A stretch of DNA of 64,000 nucleotides from contig JAJOZX010006139.1 in the NCBI GenBank assembly GCA_023014485.1, forward strand, positions 210,221 to 274,220. The letters run 5' to 3'. This DNA comes from Bathynomus jamesi. Taxonomy: Eukaryota > Arthropoda > Malacostraca > Isopoda > Cirolanidae. The notes below the pieces were generated by a model. That model was not told where the DNA came from and made no database searches. It was given only the letters and a program-made list of their open reading frames with translations. Both the position numbers and the translations under genes were made by a program. Shown here piece by piece: positions 1 through 13,300 of this stretch. Every line of letters begins with the position of its first letter. Positions within the stretch are counted from its first letter, which is position 1.

Positions 1-2150
1 ATCTGATCAGTGACGGTTCTTTGAAGAGATGCCTTCGCAACTGACCTCTTTGCTGTGGCTCCAATAGCATCACAAATATTTTTTCCGTGTGATGTTCCAT
101 AAAAATGCCAATAAGCTGTTATGTTAAAATCATATTTTTGCTGGCACAAGTTGTAAAAATTGAATTTATTTTTATACTGGCCGGCACACCCGTCAGTGAA
201 ATGATGTATAGTTTTTATGTTGGGGCGGGTCGGCCAGTATGATAGGTATAATTTTTTTTAAAAACGTGTATACTAATACGCTATTGTGTTTTAGACCATC
301 AGAAATTATACAGAACGTATCACACTGCAACTTCATGTCACAGTCTTTATAATAAAAAGCATACGGGTGCAGGGTACATTGGGAATTTTCCCAATGGAAC
401 CCCTGCACCGCATCTTGGATGATGAAGGAGTAGTTTTCGGCAAAGTCGCCAACCAGACATCCTTCCGTCATTGACAAACCTTCTTTCAATTCTTTGAAGT
501 ATGTTGATTGGGACTTGCAAATAAAATGGTGTTTGGTCAAAACAAAAATACTATTGGAGAGGGTATCTATAAATTCTTCAGGGGACTGACTTTTTTCGAT
601 TAGTGTGCACCGGTCTACAGTCTGCCACTGTTTAAATTTAATTTCTTCAAAATTTTCGCTGATCATTAGTTGTTCTAAGTAACTTTTAACACCAGCTACT
701 CCTTTGCACTGACCACATTTTTGCATCATGCATGCTTCAGCGTTTATGTCGCATACAGCTTCCGCCATTAAATCTTTATATTCTAGGCCTTTAATTCCTA
801 ATGCTGCCAGCTGTAATTTTGGGTTTTGGTGGTAGGTGCACACGCACACACTGTGTGTGCCACTACTACCAGCAATAATGCAGTGAGGAGGTCGCAATGC
901 AGCAAAACTGCTAAAACCTATTTTTGGATTATCCGGAATGCTACAGAATGCGGCAAAAAGTTCTTTCAAATTACACAAAAGAAGGCGTTTTTGTATTTTG
1001 ACCTTATTACCCTCAAAATTGGTATAGGATTTGCAATCCTTTTGACCAGGACATTGACGACTGTATTCATCAGACTCATAAAATTTTTTAACTATTTGTT
1101 TTGTTTCAAATGAGATGACTTTACCTTTTGACATGCTTGGAATTTCAGGGAGAATTTTAAATTTTCTTTTAAATTCTCTGCTTTTTTTTACCATATAGTT
1201 TGTCGTATTAAAATATTCTTGCGTTTTCTTAATAGTGAATGGGGACAGCGTTAAAATTTGAATTTTCTTGTTTAAACTAGTACCTTCTGTTTGAAATTCT
1301 ACACGTAGTTCCTCCATACCTCGAAATCTAAAAATTTTATATTATTTAATTTAAAAAAAATATATACTGCATGAATCCCATGATAAATTAATTAAACCTA
1401 AATTTACATAACTTTGATTTTAAAGTATTAATTCTATGTCTGTGTGTAGGTAATTTTTATACATAGATACATATGTAAATATATATATTAATAGCTGATA
1501 GATAGGTGTGTGGAAAAAACATTTTATTCTATAACCTTTCTAATTCAAGTTCTTCTTCATTATTTAGTTCTCTCTTTTTTTTTGTAGACTCAGGAATTTC
1601 AACTCCATACGCACTTTCCAATCCTCTTTTAAGTTTCTCTGTGGTGAACACAAGTTTCTTTGCGCCTTTTTTTTGTTTTTGTACCGGTGTTAGCCCGCCT
1701 AATAAATAAATAAAATTAAAGTGTTAATTTGAAAAGTACAATAATAGAAAATAACATTAAATTAAAAGTTTTGAAATTTATCTCCCATATTTTAGTAACC
1801 TATAATATCAGGATGTAAAGTTGTAATTATAATTTTTTATTTTAGGCTTTAGGTAAGATATGAAAGTTTGCGAAAAATATTAGTATTTTAGATTATGCGC
1901 TTACTTGTTTTAATTGGACTTTCATCTAAGAATGGAAGAACTTTGTCCATCAATATATTTTTTCCAATAAATGATGTATCCAAATCTGATAATGCATTGC
2001 TGGTATGAGACGTTCCACTATCTTCTCTCTCCAGTGCCGCTTCTTGGATTTTTTCTTCGACATCCATTTCTTTATGCAAACTTAATCTCTCCAAAATTTG
2101 CGGATTATTTTTAAATTTTTGAACAATTGCTGCATAAGAAATCTTTTTCG
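1..2150 (-). pseudogene. Uncharacterised transposase-like gene, partial, probably three exons
   Basis: The main reading frame (1317 to about 220, 374 codons) contains CTYHQNPKLQLAALG, KSQSTYFKEL, DFAENYSFIIQDA and GFHW, motifs I know from a widespread uncharacterised animal family. After one frameshift near 215-225 the frame continues to the window edge with FTDGCAGQYKN and TSHGKNICDAIGATAKR, the usual downstream blocks. The acidic residues in DFAEN, TDG and CDAIG could be a DDE-like triad (inference). Upstream, two more segments look coding on the same strand: 1905-2150, with a GTAAGC donor, and about 1536-1698, with a TTATTAG acceptor. Joining them, and joining on to the main frame through an acceptor at 1328-1330, preserves phase, so the ATG at 1317 may not be the true start. 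The second donor (GTTATA) is weak; otherwise that segment ends at a stop at 1529. Truncated by the window, and broken once. Confidence 0.6.
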
Positions 2151-3200
2151 CTTAACATGCCAAAACTATTTGCAGCTAATATTTTATTTACAGGAAATAC
2201 TTTGTTGAAACACATTCTTTTGTGTTTTTTTGCGGATCGCAACAAAATAAGTTTTGTGGCATTGTTACAAATTAATTTTTATTTTATTTATGTAATTACA
2301 TTTAATTAAGATCTGGAAACAAAAAACAAAATCATGTAGTTATAAATAAAAATCTTGGAAACAGAAAATTAATAGTTTACATACAATTGTAATTTTTATT
2401 TAAAAATCTGAAAATATCTCACCAAAGATCATCATACATACAATCAAATTTTAGCCTATCTATTAGTAATTAAGACCTTTTTATTACTGATTCTAATAGA
2501 TTTCTGTTCATACAGCATTTTTGTCTTCTATAAAAATTTTCTGATTTTGACTTTTAAAATATTTATGGGGTAGTGATTTATGAAAAGTGCGAAAAATTTG
2601 TCAAAATTTTTGCAGATAGTCATTAGAAATCGTGTTTTGACCTACATACCGGTAAATAAGACACTAATTTATTACTGATTCTGGTAGATCTTGTTTCAAG
2701 GAACATTTTTGTCATCTATAAAATTTCTGAAAAATGGTATCCTCGAGGTCAAAGGTCAGGTCAAAATTTTTTACAACATAACTTTTTTTCTAACTGATCT
2801 ACAGTGTTGTAAATGGTCTTTTTGAAAAGTAGAGACTCTCCCAAATCCAATGGTGCCAAACTTGTGAAGATCCGACAATTAGAAGTTGAGTTATGACCAT
2901 TTGAAATTTAGAGGTCACACGCTCGACCTCAAACTTGACCCCTCCGTAAAATTTGACCTAATGAACGGATTGAAGAAAAATTTGGGGAAATTGTTTCTAA
3001 CACCAATCCTAACCTGCACACCAAATTTGAACAAAATCGGAGAGGTGATGGTGTTGACCATTGGGTGATCTGTCCTGGAATTACTTGAATATCAAACAAT
3101 AAATAAAGCAGTAAAAATTAAACAATGAATTAAGAAGGGTATGGTAACTTACCATGTTTTGGTTAAATTAAGTCCTATGTGGATGAAGGGTTAGATATGG
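2151..3200. other. AT-rich spacer, no gene seen
   Basis: No reading frame here resembles a protein I know. The stretch 2730-3070 is less AT-rich and has several GAGGTCA / GACCTC half-sites in both orientations, as in an old repeat, but I could not delimit an element. Confidence 0.4.
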
Positions 3201-3278
3201 CTTGATGGAAATTTACACACTGATGAAGATAAAGCTTCATCAGAGCCTTCCAGATTTATTGGGCTCTTTGGAGTACTT

Positions 3279-3557
3279 TTATGTGGGCTTTTCTGAGGGC
3301 TTTGGACAGGGGTCTGGGAGGGAGTTTTCTGGGGTGTTTAGGCAGGTATGGAGAAATACATGTGCAATGAGGGCTGGACTGCATGCCTCCTTTTTTTCTT
3401 CATACAATTCTCTATAGTACCTCACAGCATTCTCAAGGCCCCTGTTGACTGTGGAACTCCTCAGCCTGTCCAGATCACAGCAATAAAAAATTTCAGTCTG
3501 TTCAGAGAACAGACTGAAGGCAGATTTGACGTTTGAAAGTTCTAGATAGTGCCCCAA
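3279..3557 (-). CDS. Unrecognised short reading frame
   Basis: A 92-codon frame with a charged, plausible composition: RSSTVNRGLENAVRYYREL, then EEKKEACSPALIAHVF, then a proline-rich tail. I do not recognise it. It lacks clear splice signals and has no similarity that I can see to the neighbouring elements. It may be a host exon, a repeat-derived frame or chance. Confidence 0.2.
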   Translation of the reverse strand: MGHYLELSNVKSAFSLFSEQTEIFYCCDLDRLRSSTVNRGLENAVRYYRELYEEKKEACSPALIAHVFLHTCLNTPENSLPDPCPKPSEKPT

Positions 3558-3839
3558 ACAATGAATGGATGAATGAACAATGAAATGCGTGTTGCTTTGC
3601 CTCAGGACTTAAAGACAAAAAAAGCAGATAAGCAGGAATGCACAACAGAAATGTTGGAGATAGTATTAATTAATGATGAATAAACTTTCATACTACTAAG
3701 TTTTAGTAGTATGAAATAATTGAAGTGCAGGGTGTCCCAAGATGCAATGCTTCAAAAATAATTGGTCATGTTTTTCTTGTTCATTAATACCTGAGCCTTC
3801 TATATAAATTAAAAGCTCATGGGATATCAGGTTCATTTT

Positions 3840-3960
3840 AAACGAGTAGAAACTACAAAAAGATCTTGATAAATTAGTTGCCTGGGCTAATAAGTAGCAA
3901 CTGGAATTCAATGTTCAAAAGTACAAAGTCCTCCGTTCTGGGAGAAATAATAAAAGCTTG
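3840..3960 (+). mobile_element. CR1-type LINE fragment (reverse transcriptase region)
   Basis: A short decayed stretch translates to KDLDKLVAWANK, a stop, then a segment ending SGRNN. It matches, at the nucleotide level, the LINE sequence seen at about 32205-32290 (DLDRLVAWASKW, then HFGRNN). It is a remnant only about 120 bp long, with no ends visible. Confidence 0.6.
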
Positions 3961-4113
3961 GGGAAAACTTTACTATCCAGACAAGAATCAGAGACAGTCA
4001 GTAATGCTACACCCACACTCATGATACACCTCATGTAATGACATCCTAGATATTTCTTCCAATTACAAATCTATGTACATACATCATTCACTTATGAATA
4101 AGCTATTTATATA

Positions 4114-5475
4114 CAGTGGTTCCTCAGTTAATGATATTAATTAGTTCCATGAAAACCATTGTTAATCAAGTATAGGAAATACACATTAAAGGCTTAATTC
4201 ATTCAAAGATGATCAGAAGTTGACCTTATTCACCCTAAAAACATAGTTTATAATATTTAAACACGCAATTTTAATAAATAAACGTTATGAGAACATATTA
4301 AATCATTAATATTAATAGAAACATGGATAAATAATGAATAAATAGAGCATAAAATAAAATTCTTACCTTAGGCTAAGAAGATAGATGGCTTAAGGGGTTG
4401 ATGGCTCCAATCTTATTCTCTTTCTGAAGAAACTGTCAAGAGTTGTCTGTTGTACTGACTTCCTCCTCTCCATTAACAGCTTCTTGAAGTAGGAAATCCC
4501 TTTGTCCTCAAAATTGCAGAGTAACAGCTCTGTTTGTTCTTTGGCTGGATATCTGGACATCAATCTCTTCAGTGTCCCAAGCAGTTAAAAGTTCTTTGAT
4601 CTCAGAAGTGGGCATGGTGTCATCTTGGTCTTGTTCCTCCTTCCCACTGTCTTGTTCGATGAAGCTGTCCAATTCTTGTAGATCCTCAGTGGTGAGCTCC
4701 CTATTGTGAGATTGAATAAGGTCTTTCACATCATCCTCATCAAGCCCCATTGATTCTCGAAGCAAGACAATTTCCTTATCAACAGCAACATCATCTTCAA
4801 ACCCCTGAAAATTGTGTTGAATTGTTGGCCAAAGAGTTTTCCATGCAGCATTCAAGCAGCACACTGAAACTCTTCGTGCCATGCAGCCACACTGCTCCTT
4901 ACAGCCTCCAGAATGTTAAAGTTTGTCTTCCAGAATTCCTTCAATGTTATGCCATTATCACCTGATGTTGTTTCATGACATTTGTGGCAAATTTTTGTGG
5001 TGTACAGCCTCTTGAAATTTGCAATGACTTGCTGGTCCATAGGCTGGATCAAAGATGTGGTGTTGGGTGGCAGGAACTTCACTCTGATGAAGGGAAATTT
5101 AGCAATCAAAGAGGAAGCAAGTTCAGGGTCATGGCCAGGTGCATTATCCAGGAGTAAAAGAGCCTTCAGTTCCATCTTGTTCTTGATCAGGTAAGACTTC
5201 ACAGAAGGGCAAAAAACTTCAGAAGCCCATTCATAAAAAAGCTGCCTAGTAATACATGCCTTATGGTTGGACTTCCAAAAGATCCCCAGTTCGCTTCTGA
5301 TGACTTTCTTTTGCTTGAAGACCCTTGGATTTTCAGAATGGTATATGAGCATGGGCTTCAACTTAAAATCTTCTGAAGCATTGGAACCAAGCAACAAGGT
5401 TAGCCTGTCCTTCAAAGGCTTATGGCCTATGAGGCAGATTGTTAATCAATGGCATTGTAAACCAAGGGACCACTG
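4114..5475 (-). mobile_element. Tigger/pogo-type DNA transposon, internally deleted
   Basis: The ends are inverted: CAGTGGTTCCTCAGTTAATG at 4114, and CAGTGGTCCCTTGGTTTAC read from 5475 on the opposite strand. Both are flanked by TA, the target used by Tc1/mariner/pogo elements. The element is about 1.36 kb, short for Tigger, because the 5' half of the transposase gene is missing. Sense is minus. Confidence 0.85.
4508..5415 (-). pseudogene. Tigger-like transposase, 3' part (DDE_1 domain)
   Basis: The frame from 5415 holds KDRLTLLLGSNASEDFKLKP, NPRVFKQK, then LLLLDNAPGH (second catalytic aspartate) and LPPNTTSLIQPMDQQVI (third acidic site), the standard DDE_1/jerky-Tigger order. A frameshift near 4865 moves into a frame running to 4508 with the acidic tail typical of Tigger C-termini (LDEDDVKDLI, LTTEDLQELD). 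The N-terminal DNA-binding domains and first catalytic residue are absent, so it cannot encode an active transposase. Confidence 0.85.
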
Positions 5476-5885
5476 TATTAGCTACATAATTTCCAGACAG
5501 ACATAATTTGAGTGTGTTCATGTCAGGATATTTGTCTCAACATTAAATGACTTGTAAAATTCTTGGAGGATGAGTATGGGCTACTTGTAGGCAGCGACGT
5601 GCACTCAGGGTAGGCAAGGTAGGCAGTGCCTGCCCTAGCATAAAATCTAAAAATATAAAAAGTAACTTTTTTCGTTATTTAAACTTCATTCTTTCAGTTC
5701 CTTAATGCTTTCTCTTAAAATACATACAAATTTCATGCTAATTCTGTATGTAGCATTGTGTGTAATGCTGAAGCAGGCACATATTGCTATGCTTTTTATC
5801 CTGCATATAAATTATAATAGCTAAATTCTTCATAGCATGTGCCGTCAATCCAAGCTTTTTCCTTTAAAACAATAGGAAATAAAGG

Positions 5886-6610
5886 CAATTTTTAACCTGC
5901 CTACGAAGCAACCAATGGGGCGGGCGTATGATGTAGCATTAGAAGATATGCGTAAAAATTTTGGTGTTTTTTATGAGAAGTTTGAAGAGAATTGTATAGA
6001 AAATAACCTTGCTGAATCCAATTGTCGAATAAAACATCCAATTAAGGAATAAAGAGAAAGAATTTTTTGTCTTATATTGAATGATATAATTAAACAAATG
6101 GAAGCTAGATATAATGACTTCAAAAATTTGCGGTTTATTACTTTAGTTGATAGTAAGAAGTTTGCCGAAATGGCTAGTGAAGTTGATAGGGAAGCACAAG
6201 AAAGTTTAGGAAAGAATTATGCTAATTAATTTGATTTCGTAAGGCTAAAAGCTGATTTGGCTGGAATCTATAATGCACCAATGTTACGAGACAAATCTAT
6301 TAAAGATTTGCTTGTCTTCATTTTTAAAAATGAACTGGAACAAACATTTCCCAAAGCAGTGAAACTGCTGCAATTGGTCCTTACAATTCTAGCTACAACT
6401 GTTTCAGTTGAGCGAACATTTTCAGCTTTAAAAAGAATTAAAACATGCACTAGGAATCGAATGACACATGAAAGGCTTTCATCACTTGCTTTAATCTCTA
6501 CAGAAAAAGAAAGGTTCATGAAACTGGAACAAAGTACTACACACTTTTATGACATGGTTACAGAAATATTTCTTCAGAAGGAGAGACGAATGGAATTTAT
6601 CTACAAATAA
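5886..6610 (+). pseudogene. hAT transposase, C-terminal part
   Basis: Broken frames translate to QPMGRAYDVALEDMRKNFG, KQMEARYNDFKNLRF and then an open stretch (6257-6610) with TILATTVSVERTFSALKRIK and RMTHERLSSLALISTEKE, the conserved hAT C-terminal dimerisation block. In-frame stops lie at about 6050 and 6228. The N-terminal BED finger and most of the catalytic domain are absent. Confidence 0.85.
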
Positions 6611-6739
6611 TGTAAGTAAATACTTATATAACTAAAATTTTATTTTGAACTTTTAATATTTTTATTAATTACCGGGATATTAGTTGGTATAAAATAGCTA
6701 TGAAATTCTGACCAGTTTTATTGAGTAACAATGCGATGC

Positions 6740-7075
6740 TAGGCTGGGCTGAAACTCAAGATAGAATTAATTAGAGTCATTAACAGTTGGCTTTTGATAT
6801 AAAAATAAGATTCCTGAAAAAAATAATTGGTGGCCACCAACGTGTGTCCGGCCACCCCCATTTTTGTATAAACATCTAATGCCGCACTAGCAAAATCAGG
6901 AAAATGGCAATATCTCTTCTTCTGAACATGCTAGAGAGATGGTTTGCATACCAAAATATGCAGAATTTGATTTAGAACAAATTATTAAGAGTGGTATTTT
7001 TTCATAAAACCTTTAGTTTTTGAGTTATTTTAGAAAAACTCATTTTTGGGGCCCATAGACCCCCTTTTGACGGAC
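6740..7075. repeat. Left long terminal inverted repeat of the outer element
   Basis: Contains TTCCTGAAAAAAATAATTGG, CTAATGCCGCACTAGC and GGGGCCCATAGACCCCC. All recur inverted at 13650-13973 with scattered differences. The left copy has about 18 bp extra near 6840 (a second copy of GGCCACC and flanking bases). Confidence 0.85.
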
Positions 7076-7816
7076 CTTAGTGACAAAAGAAATTCTAAAA
7101 TAAGCATGATTTGGCTTTTTGATTACTAACATTGCCCTAAAAGGATGTTGACATGGACATAGTGATCACATGATAGGACTTTTCCTTGTTATCTTGCATC
7201 CATTATGCTTGATTAAAGAATAGAGGGTGGGGCTGCTTCATGAACTTTTTTTAAACGTAATAAATTGAAAACTTGTTTTTTTTTTTCAGGTGCCTTTGTT
7301 ATAAGTTTCCAACTGCAATTTGTCATTGAATTCAACATTTGCAATATAAAGTATGACTTCTACAAGGAAAACAGTTGCTAAAGTACTTGGTGATGTACGT
7401 TTTATGCCAGCAGAACAGTTTCCTTTAGGGAAATTGCCTACGTTGAAGCAAGTTATTGAAAGGTGTTTGTGTTTCGGAGACTATAAAACAGATGCTGTAC
7501 TGAGAGCTACTTCTGAGGAATTGCATAAATTGTGGGTCACATATAATGTTTATCCAATATCAGTAAATGCCATACAGAGCTGACTGAAAACCCAAATAAA
7601 GGAATTCAACCGCCTTCTGAAGTATGACAAAAAGAAAAGGGGACCTAAATATCATCAAGATCTGGATGATTTTCTGAAAACTGTAAACGTTTTATTTGAC
7701 ATATATCAACATGATCACAAACTGTTGGCAGATACAGAGAAAAAGCACTTACTGAAAATGACTGAATCTGATTACCAGTTTTATGAGGTAGGTCTGTTGA
7801 TTGAATTTCAAGTTGT

Positions 7817-7846
7817 AAATTAATTAATTAATTAATTAATTAATTA
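7817..7846. repeat. Simple repeat (TTAA)n
   Basis: About seven TTAA units inside the first presumed intron of the outer transposase gene, followed by imperfect TATCAATTATTAA units. Confidence 0.8.
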
Positions 7847-10313
7847 TCAATTATTAATATTATCAATTATTAATAATTTCCTACAATTTTTAAAGTGCAT
7901 TTAATAAGTTAGTAATATCAATAATACACTATTAATGATGTTAATGATAAGTAATATTTTAGTATTTTCTCATTTTTGTAAGAATTTCAATTTACATATA
8001 GAGAGAGACCCATAGATAAAAGATACATTATAGTGTAATGAAATATAATCACTTTGTAGGACCAGAAAACAACTAGGCATGGTTACTGTACCCTGAAAGA
8101 AGTCCCAGAAACAGCCACTGACTTAAAATTCAAATCACAGGTTATTCAATCTCAAAAAGCAAAAGAATCAGTTCCTCCTCCTCATCCTCCTGAACCTATG
8201 GACATTCCTGAGTTGACAGATAGCGACAGTTGTAATGATTCATTTGATGCAGACTATGTTCCAGAAGTCTCAACATTACAGAACAGAACTAGATTACACT
8301 CATTAGCTGAAGCATGTGACAGGTATAGTACTGAAAGATAAATCTTTTAATACAGCTTAAAGTGAAATCATTGTGACTAAGAGATTAAGATTACCAATAA
8401 ATTATTCATTGACAATAGATATGTAAATCTACTTTAAATATCCTAACAGATATCAAGTAAGTGATAGAGCAGGAGCAGCTATTGGTTCTGCTACATTGGT
8501 GGACTTTGGAGTAATCACCCCAGATAACATACAAAATGTTATTGATAAGTATGTTTTTAATCACTCTAGATATTACATTTCTTAGCTTCTGCTATAAGTT
8601 CTAAATCACCAGATTTACTATTATTTTTAATTAGCGTCAAAATTTCTATTTTGTATTTATATTAATTAGTTTCAAACAGGACACTGACATTTGTATTTTG
8701 TATATTTGTATAATGCTAATGCAGTAATGCATGGCCAATATTTTTGAAATACTTTTCAGAAACAAGTTGAGAAGGGAGAGAGCTAAATTGAGAGCTGAAA
8801 GGAAGAAGGAAGAAGTGATATTTGAAAAAGTGACTGGCATTGGCTTTGATGGTAGAAAGGATGCTACACTTGCTGTTAACAAAGTAAATGAAAAGTATTA
8901 TACATCCACAATCCTAGAGGAACATTATGTCAGTACTGGAGAGCCAGGTAAATGGAAATGATTGTCACACAGTTATAGGCGTTATGCTGTTATATTACTG
9001 TACTATAAAGTAATATTTCAATTACTTAAAACATTTTTTTTTAAGTGACAACTGTCCAGTTAACTTTATTCCTTCCTTTTTCATTTTTATTTAATTGTAA
9101 AATTAATTACATTTATTTTCAGATGATTTCTACCTTGACCATTTTACCCCGGAGAGTGGCAAAGGCATTGACATTGCTCATGGCATTTATAAGATCATTA
9201 AAGGGACAGAACTTGAGGCCAAATTAAACTTAGTTAAAGCAGATGGGACAAATACTAACCCAGGACATATGCATGGGTCAATCAGATATTTGGAAATGTT
9301 TTTAGGGCAACCTCTTCAGTGGGATATTTGTCTTCTGCATCTAAATGAATTGCCACTTAGACACATCTTCATAACTTTAGATGGGACAACAAAAAGTCCA
9401 GGCAAATTTTCTGGCCCTATTGGTTCTCAGCTCAATGGGATGTGTCAGAATGGAATGTTGTGGACTTCAAATCTATACCTTATCCTGCATTTGTGCTTCT
9501 ACCAAATGAGGTGGTCAATAATTTATCAACAGACCAATACTATGGATACTGCATCTGCTGGGCAATTATTACTGGTGAAGTGGATGAAGACCTTGCACTC
9601 TTAGAAGTTGGCCTGCTAAATCACTCTCGATGGCTCACCTTAGCCTGTAGAATTCTTCGCTTTTATGTTTCACAAAAAGACCCAGTAAGAACCTCAAAAT
9701 CATAGTAGAATTCATCATCAAAGTATACTTTCACAGTTGGTTCAATATCAAGGCTAATAAGAGGCTAAGTGATGGGTCAAGAAACCTATTCAATATGATC
9801 CAGAGTAAATAAATTCCCTGACAGGAAAATTAGAGAAATTTGTTATGACGTATTAAACAATAACAGCTATTTTGCTCATGGTGAAAATATTTTAGTTGGA
9901 ATGCTGGCTGATAAGATGGAGGTGAGGAGGTGTGCTGTCAATAAAGTTCTGTCTGAGGGGAGTTATAGAGGATTTTGATGATGAATCTGGTAGTAGCAAT
10001 GATTTTGCAGGTAGAATAATTGAAAGTGATGATGAGAATGAAGAGGATCATGAAGCTGGTACTGATGAATATCCTGCTATAGATGAGAATGTTAGGGTCT
10101 TTAGAAAGCCAATCATCAATTTCAAAGCTTCTGCATACCACAAGCTGTCTGCTATGTCCCAATGGGAAACTGTTCCACCTGTATTAAAAGAATTCAGTAA
10201 TGATGAACTGCGTGATATCATTAATACCGCATTGAAACTGGATCACAAGTGCCACAGTCAGAATGTTGAAAGGCACATCAAGCTTGTCACTGAAGCATCC
10301 TTGGCTGTTGTAG

Positions 10314-13300
10314 TAGGGTGTGTCGAATTTTTCAACTTTCAAATTCCAAATATGAGGGGTGCTAAAAAGTTGCAGCATGACTTAGGAATTCTAAAGATAT
10401 TTTTGTTAATTTAATATAATTTAGTTTTGCTTGGTAAGAAGCTACATAAAAATAGTTACTTTTTTGACTTTTTTGTGGAATTATATAATAATTATTATAT
10501 TAATAATCATATATGCTGTATATATAATGCACTGCTGTTTTTGCTTATTTCACAGGTTGAAACATACATATTCATCAGTGTGCTGAAGATTACTTGTCCG
10601 TCAGTGCTACCATCCTAACCAGTGGGAATTGACCAACACTGGCTTCGAAAAGGAGGACAAGACTGGGGACATTCACACATATGAGCAACCTAATTGGAAC
10701 TGGTAGAGAGTTGTTGCCCTCTGAACTCCCAACTCTGCGAGACGTTCTGAAATATGGGCTACTGCTAAGAGAACAAAGTGGTGAGGATGTGAGAAACTAC
10801 CCAGCAGCCAGTCTTGCAAAGGACATTTACCCTAAAGTGCTTGAAAAGTGGGAACGAGCAAACAGTTCTTTTGTAGCCCCCGTTGTAAATTCACGAGTCA
10901 CAATCTTAAACAAGATCCAAGAGAGCTGGGAGCAGGCCAAAAACATATCTCTTGGGAGAGGAAATCTACATGTCAAAGAGGCTTTCATTGCAAAACTTGA
11001 CAAGCTTTTTGACATCCTCAGTTGTAAGTGTAAAGTTGTTCTCTGCTCTGAATTTGGCTGCCTTGCAGATGCTGGTTGCAAAAACGAAACTCACATTAAC
11101 TGTACATGCCCTAGGGAGATGAAGATCCCTGTGAAGGAACTTGCTTTCATTAAAGGTCAGAGAGACAAGTCTGGTTCTATTGGACCACATCAGATTGGCT
11201 TGCCAGATCAACCTGAGCACAACAGACAAGTCAAAAAGCAGAAGCGGCAAGAAGACGAAAGAAGAAGGCTTGCTGAATATAAGCAGACACGTAAGCAGGA
11301 TGTTTCAATGCCATCAAATGAAATAATTTTCTCTGATGATGAAAATGAAGAACAAATAGCTGATGCTCAAGATGGAAAGGATGGAAGTTATGAAGTGACA
11401 TTAGAAATACCAAGCACGTCTTCAACTTCCAATAAAAAGCCAGAGTACAACACATTAGAAATACCTAATGTTGCTATGCATAGCATCAGATATGGTGTTG
11501 GCCTGCGTGCCACAGCTGCCATCACCACTGCTGCCTTTATGGATGCTGGCTTGATCACTGAAGAAGACAAGAGACTTGTAGTTGATCACAATAAAGTCAA
11601 GAGGGCCCAAGAAAAAGTTATGAGATCCCTGGATCAAGAATTTGATGATCTTTGTAAGAAGGGTGAAATTGACTGCATCTTCTTTGACGGCCGTCAAGAT
11701 ACAACTAAAGTTATGCTGAAAGCAGACAATTCAGATCGTCAGTTCCCCAGCATCATCAAAGAAGAGCATTATTCTGTGTGCAGTGAGCCAGGTGGAAGAT
11801 ATCTCTACCACTTCACTCCTGAGAAAGGCTCAACGAGAAAAAAACCTGCTGAAGTTATTGCTGATAATCTTGTAGATTTCATGAAGAAGAAGGGCATTGA
11901 TAAAAGCCTGCAGGCCATTGGAGGTGATTCTACAAATGTTAACACTGGCTGGGAGGGTGGTTCCATGCATTGGGTAGAGGTCAAGCTTTGCCGTAAGCTG
12001 AGCTGGTTGGTTTGTGCCCTCCACACTAACGAGTTACCCCTGCGACACTTGATCACAGCACTGGATGGGAAGACCTTGTCTAACACAAGTGGACAGGTAA
12101 CATTGGCAAGATGCTAGACACTGCAACCGAACTTGAAATTGATCCTTCATTCACCAAACTCTCAATTGGAGAGCCTCTTACTTCACTGAGTGACAATGTC
12201 GTAAAGGATCTCTCTACTGATCAAGCGTACGGGTATAGGATCACACAGGCCATAAGGACAGGAGAACTTCCCACAGATCTGGCCCTTCTTGAAATTGGTC
12301 CAGTGAGCCATTCAAGGTGGTTGACAACAGCAAACAGGCTTTGTCGCATATGGGTTTCAAAACATGGCCTTAAAGGCAAAACCCTCAACAACTTAAGACT
12401 GATAGTGGAATACATTGTTGGTGTGTACTACCCCTGTTGGTTCAACATCAAAGTAAAACACTCTTGGGTGGAAGGCCCACGCCACATCTTGTTTCAGCTG
12501 CGGCTAGTTAGGCTGCAAAAGAAGGCTGTAGTGGATGCTGTTTTGCCAACCACCATCAAGCGCTCAGCATGGTATGCATTCAGCGAAATGATAATCCAGA
12601 CACTCTTGTGCTCAGATGACAGTGAGGAGAGGAGAGCTGGTGTCCAAAAGATTGTTGACATGAGGGGTGGAGATGATGACACACTTGGAGATCTTTCTGT
12701 ACGTCCCAGGAAGACACCTTCCATCAACCCCAGTGCTTCTTCCGTGTTGGAGCTGACAGACTGGTCTGACGGGGTATTTGAACCTCCTTTGACATGTAAA
12801 CTGACTACAGCGGAAGTAAAGAAGTTCTTTGACAAGCCTATGCAAGTTCCACAGTGGCCCTGTCATGCTCAGTCAATAGAGAGGTGTGTGAAACAAGTCA
12901 CAGAGGCAGCAGGCAGGGTGTATACACATGAGAAACGTGAGGGCTATATCAGAGGCCAAGAAGCAAGTCGGCGGCTGATGTCCAAGAACGAATCAAAGCA
13001 AGACTTGATGAAACTTGTTGTTCAAATATTTTTTTTTACTGATGTCATTACTTTCTAATGTTGTTTTATGATTACAAGGATATGTTTTATGATTACTAGG
13101 ATATGTTTTATGCAGAGAAACTAAATTTTTTATAGCATTACCTGACATTTTGAGAAGCTAAAATTAATAAATGTTGTTTTCCGAGAGCAATTTATGTGCT
13201 TTTTAATCAAACATAGATTTACCAAGCTAAGTGTTGAGCAATCACAAAAATAATAGCAGATTTGAATTCTTCACATCCAAAAACATATTTTTAAAACCCC

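Noticed and set aside
1888..2094. An independent small gene starting near 2094
   Set aside because: No ATG at that position; the frame continues upstream to a likely acceptor and joins the next segments in phase, so it is better read as an exon.
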